A stretch of 64,000 nucleotides of DNA from CALUOB01 sp944322305 (GTDB lineage Bacteria > Actinomycetota > Coriobacteriia > Coriobacteriales > Coriobacteriaceae). The notes beneath the pieces were generated by a model. The model was not told where the DNA came from and searched no databases. It worked only from the letters and a program-made list of their open reading frames with translations. The DNA lies in NCBI GenBank assembly GCA_963931605.1, contig OZ007031.1, positions 620,001 to 684,000 of the forward strand, in the 5' to 3' direction. Positions 33,632 to 40,650 of this stretch are shown here, piece by piece (position 1 is the stretch's first letter; the number at the start of each line of letters is the position of its first letter). The translations under genes and the position numbers were made by a program.

Positions 33632-34765
33632 CTACAGGATCTCGATCGCCCCGTTTTTCACCGTCAGGCCGATGTTGCCCGCCAGCAGCTCGTCAAGCTG
33701 GCTGCCCACCAGCTCATGGCGCCACCCGTGCGCCAGCCTGGACTCGTCGCGGTGCCGCACGAAGTCGTACAGGTCGTCGCGCGAGGCGATCATGCCCGTG
33801 GCCACGCCCGAGCGGTCGGAGATGAGCCGCACCAGCGCGTACATCAGGTCGGAGACGCTCTCGAGCTCGTGCGAGGGCGTGTGGTGCGCATGCCCCGTCA
33901 CCGGGAGCCGGTCGTGCGGGCACTTCACCCCGCGCTCCACCGCCAGCATCAGCGCGCCCACGTCTTTCTCGGAGAGCTGCTCGGTGCCGCGCACGCCGCG
34001 CACGTCGGCGGCGGTGCGGGGCAGGCGGCGGCACAGGGCGATAAGCACCTCGTCCGAAAGCACCCACTTGCGCGGGATGTCGGCCGCCTCGGCTCGACGC
34101 TCGCGCCACTCGGCCACCTCGCGCGCCACGGCAAGCTGCCGACGCGTCAGCGAGCTGATCCGCTTCACGCGCTTGTACGCCTGGCGACGGTCCGGCTCGT
34201 AGTGCCCAACCTGCGTGAGCGGGTACAGCTCGTCGCGCACCCAGGAAAGGCGACCGCGGTCGGCCAGCTCCTGCGCCATCAGGCGATAAGCACGGATGAG
34301 GTAGCGCACGTCGTCCAGCGCGTACTCCAACTGCGCGGGCGTGAGCGGGCGGCGCGACCAGTCGGTCAGCGACTCCTGCTTGGGCAGGTCGACCCCGCAG
34401 TAGGTGTGCACCACCGCACTGTAGGCAACCTGCATGCGCATCCCCAAAAACGCAGCGGCCACCTGCGTGTCGAAGATCGGCTTGGGCAGGCACCCCAGCG
34501 TGCAGTAGAGCACCTCCATGTCCTGCGAACATGCGTGGAACACCTTCGTCACCCGGCGGTTGGCCATGAGCTCGGCCAGCGGCTCCAAGTCGCCGATCGC
34601 CAGCGGGTCGATGGCGACGCACTCCTCGTCGGTGGCAACCTGCACCAAGCACAGGCGCGGCCGGTAGGTGCGCTCGCGCAGGAACTCGGTGTCAACGGCT
34701 ATGGCGTCGCGCGCGGCGGCGCGCTCGCAAAACGCAACAAGCTCGGCATGTGTGGAAATGTACAT
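33632..34765 (-). CDS. rnd: Ribonuclease D
   Basis: 3'-5' exoribonuclease of 377 residues acting on tRNA precursors and structured RNA. DEDDy exonuclease motifs are visible: AIAVDTEFLRERTY (Exo I), VFHACSQDMEVLY (Exo II) and LEYALDDVRYLIRAY (Exo III with the Tyr). An HRDC-like domain lies at about 210-290. The start at 34765 follows AGGGGAC. It is divergent from the lipid kinase gene across 97 bp. Confidence 0.94.
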   Translation of the reverse strand: MYISTHAELVAFCERAAARDAIAVDTEFLRERTYRPRLCLVQVATDEECVAIDPLAIGDLEPLAELMANRRVTKVFHACSQDMEVLYCTLGCLPKPIFDTQVAAAFLGMRMQVAYSAVVHTYCGVDLPKQESLTDWSRRPLTPAQLEYALDDVRYLIRAYRLMAQELADRGRLSWVRDELYPLTQVGHYEPDRRQAYKRVKRISSLTRRQLAVAREVAEWRERRAEAADIPRKWVLSDEVLIALCRRLPRTAADVRGVRGTEQLSEKDVGALMLAVERGVKCPHDRLPVTGHAHHTPSHELESVSDLMYALVRLISDRSGVATGMIASRDDLYDFVRHRDESRLAHGWRHELVGSQLDELLAGNIGLTVKNGAIEIL

Positions 34766-34862
34766 AGTCCCCTAAAAACGCGAAGAACCCGGCTGGAGCG
34801 GGTACTATCTGCATATTCGATCTTCTATGATACAAGCCTTCAGCTAGATGGGAAGTGCGTAA

Positions 34863-35795
34863 ATGCGTTGCCTCATCATCCACAACCCCGCCTCGGGCCC
34901 GCGCTCTGACGAGATCGACGCGTTCATCCACGCGTTTGCGCAGGCCGGGGACGAGATCGTCCTCCGTTACCTGGGAGAGGGCCTCGAAGCCGCCGAAGCC
35001 GTTGCCGACGCCGCCTCGTTTGACCGCATCGTGCTCTCGGGCGGGGACGGCACCATCTCCAACCTCGCGACGCACCTGGTGGCAACCGGCGCCACCACGC
35101 CGCTGCTGATCTTCCCCTCGGGCACGGCCAACCTGTTCTTCAACAACATCGGCAACGCGCCCGAGCCCGCGGCGCTGGCGCACACCGCGCGTGCCGGCCG
35201 CACCGCGCAGGCCGACATGGGCGAACTGTTTTGGGAGAACCCCGAGACCGGCAAGATGCAGCGCCACGGATTCCTCATCATCGCCGGCTCGGGCTACGAC
35301 GCCACCATCATGGAGAAGGCCGAGGAGAGCAAGGCCGACCTGGGCGAGTTCGCCTACTTCGCCGCAGCGCTCAACACCCCGAACCCGCAGGTGGCCCACT
35401 TCACCATCGAGCACGACGGCGTGGTGGAGGAGCACGACGGCATCGCCTGCATGGTTGCCAACACCGCTCAGATCCAGGGCGACATCAAGCTCTTCCCCGA
35501 CTGCCGCATGGACGATGGTTACCTGGACGTAGCCGTGGTGGAGCCGGCTGCAACCGTGCAGCTGCTGCCCACCCTTTTGGCCGGTATCCTCGATCCGGCG
35601 GGCAAGGGCCTGGGCCGCCCGCAGTTCACGATGCTGCGCACCAAAGAGGTTAAGATCACCTGCAAACCGTCGCTGGGCATGCAGTTCGACGGAGAGATCA
35701 TCCCCTCCTCCACGGGCATCTTCGGCGCCCGCGTGCTGCCGCGCGTCCTCAACCTGCTGGTTGACGACTTCTCCAACCTCACGCCGAGCAAGTAA
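34863..35795 (+). CDS. Diacylglycerol kinase-family lipid kinase (YegS/DgkB-like)
   Basis: Lipid kinase of 310 residues. It starts MRCLIIHNPASG, has the nucleotide loop LSGGDGTISNLA near residues 58-69 and the PSGTANLFFNNI motif near 80-95. The C-terminal beta-sandwich includes GYDATIMEKAEESK and DDGYLDVAVVEP. DgkB-type enzymes recycle diacylglycerol from lipid-anchored polymer synthesis; which lipid is used here is not evident. The gene stands alone, with a terminator downstream. Confidence 0.92.
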   Translation: MRCLIIHNPASGPRSDEIDAFIHAFAQAGDEIVLRYLGEGLEAAEAVADAASFDRIVLSGGDGTISNLATHLVATGATTPLLIFPSGTANLFFNNIGNAPEPAALAHTARAGRTAQADMGELFWENPETGKMQRHGFLIIAGSGYDATIMEKAEESKADLGEFAYFAAALNTPNPQVAHFTIEHDGVVEEHDGIACMVANTAQIQGDIKLFPDCRMDDGYLDVAVVEPAATVQLLPTLLAGILDPAGKGLGRPQFTMLRTKEVKITCKPSLGMQFDGEIIPSSTGIFGARVLPRVLNLLVDDFSNLTPSK

Positions 35796-35821
35796 GCCCG
35801 GCAACAGAGGCACCGCGAGCA

Positions 35822-35882
35822 AAAGGCCGGCCCTCCTGTCTGCAAGGTTGCAAGACCTCAGAGGACAAGAGAGCCGGCCTTT
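35822..35882. terminator. Bidirectional terminator between convergent genes
   Basis: AAAGGCCGGC and GCCGGCCTTT pair across a 41-base insert that itself has weaker complementary pieces. T-rich bases follow on both strands (TTTGCTTT and TTTTGCTC). It lies between the plus-strand lipid kinase and the minus-strand FKBP gene. Confidence 0.75.
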
Positions 35883-35989
35883 GCTTTAGGTCTGCGGCAA
35901 GGCAGCCGGACGGCGGTGTTGCGCCGCCGCAGCTCCGCCGCCGCGGCGCGTCCGCACGCTCTTCTCTATCGCCAAAGCGCGAGAACCCG

Positions 35990-36418
35990 CTACTCAGCGA
36001 CCTCGACAAGCTCGATCTCAAAGACCAGCGGCTTGCCGGCGAGCTCGTGGTTGGCGTCCACCACCACGTTCTCGTCGTTCACCTCGGCGATAACCGCCGG
36101 GACGGGCTGGCCCATGGGGCCGCCGAGCATGACCTTGTCGCCGGGGTGCATCTCGTCGGCATTGGGAACCTGGGCGCGCGGGAAGGAGATCACCAGGTCC
36201 TCGCGACGCTCGCCGTACGCCTGGTCAGCGGGGATGTGGACGGTCTTCTTCTCGCCCACCTCCATGTTCTCCACCGCCGCGTCGAAGCCGGCGATCATCT
36301 GGCCGGCGCCGCACGTAAACGCAATGGGCTCGCCGCGGTCATAGGAGCTGTCGAACTGCGTGCCGTCCTCCAGCGTGCCGCGGTAATGGGCCTTGACCTG
36401 CTTGCCGTTGTTTGACAT
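35990..36418 (-). CDS. FKBP-type peptidyl-prolyl isomerase, SlyD-like
   Basis: Folding catalyst of 142 residues, cytoplasmic. The N-terminal FKBP strand VKAHYRGTLEDGTQFDSSYDR and PIAFTCGAGQMIAGFDAAVENM match SlyD. The IF-type insertion (PADQAYGERREDLVISFPRAQV) and VVDANHELAGKPLVFEIELV complete the domain. There is no His/Cys-rich metal-binding tail. The start at 36418 overlaps no other gene; RBS is in AGGTATACC upstream. Confidence 0.93.
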   Translation of the reverse strand: MSNNGKQVKAHYRGTLEDGTQFDSSYDRGEPIAFTCGAGQMIAGFDAAVENMEVGEKKTVHIPADQAYGERREDLVISFPRAQVPNADEMHPGDKVMLGGPMGQPVPAVIAEVNDENVVVDANHELAGKPLVFEIELVEVAE

Positions 36419-36458
36419 GGTATACCTTTCCACGAGGCGCCACGCAGGCGCTTTGTCA

Positions 36459-37268
36459 GTGTTGACCTACCATACCAAAGGAGCAACCACGAAAAAAGAG
36501 CGCGCCGCAGGCTCCACGAACACCCTGTACCTGGCCACCTGCGCAGGCACCGTGCCGGTTACCGTCATACGCAAGCGGGTGAAGAACTTCAACCTGCGCG
36601 TGCGCGCGGAAGGCTCGGTATGCTTGAGCATGCCAGCGCGCGCCACGCTCGACGCAGCCCAGCAGATGCTGGACCGCCACGTCCGCTGGGTCGAGAAGCG
36701 CCTGGCGCGGGCTGCCGCGGCCGAGAAGGGTCGACGCGGCGTGCTGGAGGCGGGCTTCGTGCCGCTGTGGGGCCAGCGCGCAGAGATCGCCTTGCGCCTA
36801 GACGAGACGTACCGGCACGCCGGCGCGCGGCTGGTTAAGGAAGAAGGGCCTGAAACAGCCGCAAAGCCGCAGGCAGTTATCGAAATGACGCTACCTGCCG
36901 CACTCGACGCGGCCGCACGCGAGGAAGCGGCGCAAGCGCTGGTCGAGAAGATCTATCGCGCGGAGATCCTGCGCGTGCTGCCCGCTATAGCCCCAACCTA
37001 CGAGAACGCGCTCGGCGTGCAGGCCAGCGCATGGAGCGTGCGACGCATGAAGACACGCTGGGGATCCTGCACGCCCAAGACAAAGCGCATGCGCCTAAAC
37101 GCGCAGCTCGCCGCCTATCCACCTTTCTGCCTCGACTACGTAGTCGCCCACGAGCTGGCCCACCTGCGAGAACCCAGCCACAACGAGCATTTCCATGCAC
37201 TGGTGGAAGACTGCTGCAAGCACGCCGAACAAGCCCAAAAACGCCTACGCCAGTCCCCATTGGAGTAA
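36459..37268 (+). CDS. YgjP-like (DUF45) metallopeptidase
   Basis: SprT/YgjP-type zinc peptidase of about 260 residues. An N-terminal strand-rich domain (TVPVTVIRKRVKNFNLRV) is followed by WGSCTPKTKRMRLNAQLAAY, then the zinc motif VVAHELAHLREPSHNEHFH, with HExxH seen as HELAH plus a distal His. The start is uncertain. GTG at 36459 has no ribosome binding site, whereas AAAGGAG at 36478-36483 precedes an in-frame ACG at 36489 and no ATG. The function is unknown. Confidence 0.85.
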   Translation: MLTYHTKGATTKKERAAGSTNTLYLATCAGTVPVTVIRKRVKNFNLRVRAEGSVCLSMPARATLDAAQQMLDRHVRWVEKRLARAAAAEKGRRGVLEAGFVPLWGQRAEIALRLDETYRHAGARLVKEEGPETAAKPQAVIEMTLPAALDAAAREEAAQALVEKIYRAEILRVLPAIAPTYENALGVQASAWSVRRMKTRWGSCTPKTKRMRLNAQLAAYPPFCLDYVVAHELAHLREPSHNEHFHALVEDCCKHAEQAQKRLRQSPLE

Positions 37269-37365
37269 CGCTTCAACTCAAGACTACGTCCCAATGAAAA
37301 AATGCCTTCCCGCCGCCGGCGATAGCGAAGCGCCTCGCCGCATAGCAAGTACGCACAAGAACGAA

Positions 37366-37439
37366 GGCCGGGCCGAGGCGATAAGGTTCGTGGATTTGAT
37401 ATCGGGCAAATCCACGGTTCTTATCGCCTCAGCCCGGCC
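37366..37439. ncRNA. Long conserved hairpin, copy 1 (octaloop ATATCGGG)
   Basis: Stem from outside in: GGCCGGGC, mismatch, GAGGCGATAAG, internal loop GTTC against GGTT, GTGGATTTG, loop ATATCGGG, then the complements. It lies between the convergent YgjP-like and folB genes, so it may stop both transcripts, but there is no T-run. The same internal loops and octaloop recur at 40564-40641, with wobble changes in the stem. No gene is seen in the rest of the 219-bp gap. Confidence 0.7.
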
Positions 37440-37487
37440 CCTCGCAGGTCAAAGCCAAACGCGTATGCACGTTAACTCAGCGCTTCG

Positions 37488-37871
37488 CTATCGCCAGCGC
37501 TCAATCTCCACGCCTACCGTGCGCAACGGCAGCCCCACGGGCGCCCAAGGCTTCTCCACCTTTACGCGCACACCGCGCGCCAGCTCGTAGCGCTCGAGCA
37601 AAGCCGCAGCCACCTGCTCGGCAACCGCCTCGATGAGCTTGAAGGTATGCGCGCGCAGGTACTCGTCGATAAACTGGGCGGCCTCGCCGTAGTTGATGGA
37701 AAGCGCGAGGTCGTCGGCCTCGCCTGCGGCGCGGGCCTCGCAGAAAAACGCCACCGAGACCACGAACTTCTGCCCGAGCGCGTTCTCCTCGGGGTACACG
37801 CCGTGGTTGGCAAAGACCTCGAGCCCGTCAATGAACACGGTATCGCAACCGGTGCGGTCAGCTGTGGACAT
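37488..37871 (-). CDS. folB: Dihydroneopterin aldolase
   Basis: Folate synthesis enzyme of 127 residues cleaving dihydroneopterin to hydroxymethyl-dihydropterin and glycolaldehyde. DTVFIDGLEVFANHGVYPEENALGQKF matches the family's N-terminus with the active-site Glu. INYGEAAQFIDEY and LIEAVAEQVA follow. The start at 37871 is chosen from family length; upstream in-frame codons overlap the HD gene. It is the third gene after folE and the HD protein. Confidence 0.94.
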   Translation of the reverse strand: MSTADRTGCDTVFIDGLEVFANHGVYPEENALGQKFVVSVAFFCEARAAGEADDLALSINYGEAAQFIDEYLRAHTFKLIEAVAEQVAAALLERYELARGVRVKVEKPWAPVGLPLRTVGVEIERWR

Positions 37872-37879
37872 AATGCCTC

Positions 37880-38608
37880 CTACCAGGAGATTTCCGTTAC
37901 GCGGCGCTCGGGCGCCCATTTACAGCGGTCGGCTGCAGAGCAGGCGAAGCAGGTGCGCGAGCGCTTGTCGGCGTGGTAGATGAGACGCTCGAGCGGGGTC
38001 GCGTCCGGCCGCAGATGGCGGTGCCCGCGGATGGCCGTGAGGATCTGGCGCGCCTGCACCGTGGTGAACGAGGCGTCATCCGGCAAGGTGGCAAGGATGC
38101 CCGAGGCGATCTTCTCGCCCGCCAGCTCGTGCGGCGTACCGGTTGCGTACTGCTCAGCCTTGCCCACGTCGTGCAGCAGTGCCGTGGCGTACACAAGCTC
38201 GCGGTCGAAGCCCAGGTGCTCCTCGAGGTTCTCGATCCACGCCAGGCGCGCCACGTCCAGCAGATGAGGGAGGCCGTGGCGGCAAAACGGCCGATCGCGC
38301 TCGAAGTCGTTCAGCGCGCGGAAATGACGCTGGAACAGCTCATGGTTCCAGATGGCGTTCACGCGCGGCATAACGCTGGCGCGTGCGTCAGGCGCCGGCG
38401 CGCCCGCGCGCGCAATCGGATGCGCCGAGACGGCGGCAGGTTGCAGATCGGCCTTCTCGTCCTCGTGCTTCTCGGCCGCCGTGTCGGAGGCGCGCAGAAC
38501 CGGCAGCACGGTGGTAACGTCGGAGTCAAGCGCCGGATGCGCCAGGTTCTGCATCGCCTCAGCGGCATCCGCCAGAAGCGTGCGGTCCGGTAGAATCTCA
38601 CGCGCCAT
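37880..38608 (-). CDS. HD-domain phosphohydrolase
   Basis: Protein of 242 residues. The first 80 residues are poorly conserved and Ala-rich. The HD domain runs from HGLPHLLDVARLAW through ALLHDVGKAEQY, giving the H...HD metal-binding set, to GHRHLRPDATPLERLIYHADK. A Cys-rich end (CFACSAADRCKW) may bind a metal. The gene sits between folE and folB with gaps of 2 and 8 bp, so it may act in pterin phosphate removal, but that is inference. Confidence 0.85.
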   Translation of the reverse strand: MAREILPDRTLLADAAEAMQNLAHPALDSDVTTVLPVLRASDTAAEKHEDEKADLQPAAVSAHPIARAGAPAPDARASVMPRVNAIWNHELFQRHFRALNDFERDRPFCRHGLPHLLDVARLAWIENLEEHLGFDRELVYATALLHDVGKAEQYATGTPHELAGEKIASGILATLPDDASFTTVQARQILTAIRGHRHLRPDATPLERLIYHADKRSRTCFACSAADRCKWAPERRVTEISW

Positions 38609-38610
38609 GC

Positions 38611-39168
38611 CTACCGCCCCAGCATGCGGAAGAAGCGCTGCTCAAGCGCTGGGTCCGTCTCAAACGCACCGCGGCAGGAGCAGGTGACGGTGCGAGCGCC
38701 GGGCTTCTTCACGCCGCGCATGGTCATGCACATGTGCTCCGCCTCGAGCATGACGATGGCGCCCTGGCAGCCCAGCGCGCGCATCAGCGCGTCGGCGATC
38801 TGGTCGGTCAGGCGCTCCTGCAGCTGCAGGCGGCGGGCAAAGGTCTCCACCGTGCGGGCGAGCTTGGACAGGCCCGCCACACGGCCGTTGGGAATGTAGC
38901 CGATGTGCGCGTGACCGTAAAACGGCAGCAGGTGATGCTCGCACAGCGAGAAGAAGGCAATGTCGCGCTCGATCACGATGTCGTTCGACGACACGGGAAA
39001 CGTCTTGGCCAAGTGCTCGGAAGCGTCCGACTCCATGCCGGCCAGCAGCTCGGTGTACATGCGCGCCACGCGGTCGGGCGTCTCAAGCAGGCCCTCGCGG
39101 GCTGGATCCTCCCCTATCCCTTCGAGGAGCAGGCGCGTGGCCTCGCGAACTTTGTCCTGATCAACCAT
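38611..39168 (-). CDS. folE: GTP cyclohydrolase I
   Basis: First enzyme of folate synthesis: GTP to dihydroneopterin triphosphate. The 185-residue protein has the zinc-site and catalytic motif FFSLCEHHLLPFYGHAHIGY, then GLSKLARTVETFARRLQLQERLT and a C-terminal zinc Cys in TVTCSCRGAF. The start at 39168 follows GGAAGGGGC. A TATAGT (minus strand, about 39233-39228) may be its -10. It opens the folE-HD-folB operon. Confidence 0.96.
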   Translation of the reverse strand: MVDQDKVREATRLLLEGIGEDPAREGLLETPDRVARMYTELLAGMESDASEHLAKTFPVSSNDIVIERDIAFFSLCEHHLLPFYGHAHIGYIPNGRVAGLSKLARTVETFARRLQLQERLTDQIADALMRALGCQGAIVMLEAEHMCMTMRGVKKPGARTVTCSCRGAFETDPALEQRFFRMLGR

Positions 39169-39288
39169 AGCGCCCCTTCCGCGCGGTTTTCGTTCGGCGC
39201 GCCGACTCGGCGCAGCAATGCACCCACTATAGCACGTTCCGCATGGGCCCTCCCGCAGGTAGCGAGCAGCCAGGCCCCTCGGGACGGC

Positions 39289-39575
39289 GCTCAGCGGGAC
39301 GGTTGGTCGCCGTTTTATCGCCTAACGCCCAGTTGGTCGTTAACGCTTCATCTATCAGCAACGGCTGGTCGCTAGAATGACCTCTACGAGCAGCGCGTGA
39401 TCGCCACGCTGCCAGCCCGACTTTCGCTTGCCCGCTGAACTGTCACCTAATGCTCGGCTGGTCGCTGTTAGCGCATCTAGCAGCAGCACTCGACCGCAGA
39501 GCCGCCGAGCCAACGCGCAGTTACCCGCCCTTTTGTCAGCTAGCGTCCGGTTAGTCGCAACGCTGTCATATAAGC
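39289..39575 (+). repeat. Degenerate repeat array (TGGTCGC units)
   Basis: At least five units of about 36 bp share the pattern CTAACGCCCAGTTGGTCGTT or close variants, at about 39289, 39321, 39357, 39447 and 39539. A 22-bp near-palindrome beginning AATTCTCGGAAATCCGGG follows at 39633-39654 and has a partner at 45521-45542. The whole 39169-39898 stretch holds no gene I can support. Confidence 0.6.
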
Positions 39576-39898
39576 CCGAAGTTGAACTCCCTTTCGACAT
39601 CTAATCTACGTTTAGACGCTCGGACGTCATCCAATTCTCGGAAATCCGGGAGTTGCATGCTGTGAACGCGACTAACCAAATACAGGGCGACATAATCACG
39701 GGCAACCGAACCGCGCACCGGGCGCGGGTAGCCTCCTCGTGCCCAACCTCGCATCTCAGCCGTCCGCCTGTAGCCAAACGACGGCCTCCGCCTCCTGTAC
39801 CCCACGTTCGATAGCCTCTGCGCCTGCATCTGGCCGCGCCAGCACTCGCGCGCCCGGACCAACACCGCCCTTGCCCGTGTCCGCCCTACGCGCCGGCG

Positions 39899-40510
39899 CT
39901 AATCCATCGTGTGCGTGGCGAACACCGGGTCGTCCACCCACGGAACGATGGCAGCCGACGCGTCCGCCCCGGGCTCAAGCGTCGCAAGCGCGGCAAGCGT
40001 TGCCGGCACGTCGATGATGCGCTGGTTGGAGCTGCCACGGAACCGCAGCGTGATATCGTGCAGCTCTTCCTCGTACGCTCCGTCAACCAAAACGTCTATC
40101 TGCGCGAGAAGCTCCTCGGTCACACCCGGCAGGTACTTCTCGCCCACTGCGGTGGCACCGGCCGGCAGCGGCAGGCCGAGCAGGGCCTCCAGCGCGTCGC
40201 CGGTAAAGCACCAGATGGACTTCTCAGGAAAGCGCTCGCGCACGCGGCGCAGAAACGGCAGCAGAGCCGTCTGGTTCTCAGGCTCCATGGGCTCGCCGCC
40301 CAGCACGGTAAGGCCGTCGATGTAGAAAGGCTCCAAGCTCGTCAGGATCTCGTCCTCAACCGCTGGCGTGAACTCCTGCCCGTGGCAGAAGTCCCAGGTA
40401 ATGGCGTTGAAGCAGTTCTTGCAATGACGCCGGCACCCCGATACGAACAGCGACGTGCGCACCCCCTCGCCGTTAGCGATGTCGCAGTGCTTTATCTCGG
40501 AGTAGTACAT
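39899..40510 (-). CDS. nrdG: Anaerobic ribonucleotide reductase activating protein
   Basis: Radical-SAM enzyme of 203 residues that puts the glycyl radical on NrdD. The iron-sulphur cluster motif is CRRHCKNC (Cys-x3-Cys-x2-Cys) near residues 27-34. IKHCDIANGEGVRTSLFVSGC and LGGEPMEPENQ are typical of NrdG. The start at 40510 follows GGGGG. It is downstream of nrdD with a conserved hairpin in the 140-bp gap. Confidence 0.95.
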   Translation of the reverse strand: MYYSEIKHCDIANGEGVRTSLFVSGCRRHCKNCFNAITWDFCHGQEFTPAVEDEILTSLEPFYIDGLTVLGGEPMEPENQTALLPFLRRVRERFPEKSIWCFTGDALEALLGLPLPAGATAVGEKYLPGVTEELLAQIDVLVDGAYEEELHDITLRFRGSSNQRIIDVPATLAALATLEPGADASAAIVPWVDDPVFATHTMD

Positions 40511-40563
40511 GCCAGGCCCCCAACCGAACCTTAAGAGTAGACCAGTCTGCCCCTGTAAACGCA

Positions 40564-40641
40564 GGCGCGGGCGACGGGTGATGAGGTTCTGGATTTTGAT
40601 ATCGGGCAAAATCCAGGTTCTTATCGCCCACCGCCCGCGCC
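40564..40641 (-). ncRNA. Long conserved hairpin, copy 2, between nrdD and nrdG
   Basis: GGCGCGGGC, GGGTGATGAG, internal loop GTTC, TGGATTTTG, loop ATATCGGG, CAAAATCCA, GGTT, CTTATCGCCC and GCCCGCGCC form a stem like copy 1 at 37366-37439. The middle stem keeps pairing through two G-U wobbles. In the nrdD-nrdG message it could control read-through or mRNA stability. Confidence 0.72.
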
Positions 40642-40650
40642 GGGCACTCG

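Noticed and set aside
39289..39575. Type III antitoxin RNA (ToxI-like repeats of about 36 nt)
   Set aside because: No ToxN/AbiQ-type endoribonuclease ORF is next to any of the arrays.
39566..40017. ORFs in the gap between folE and nrdG
   Set aside because: No recognisable domain; composition reflects repeats and GC bias. A decayed gene cannot be excluded.
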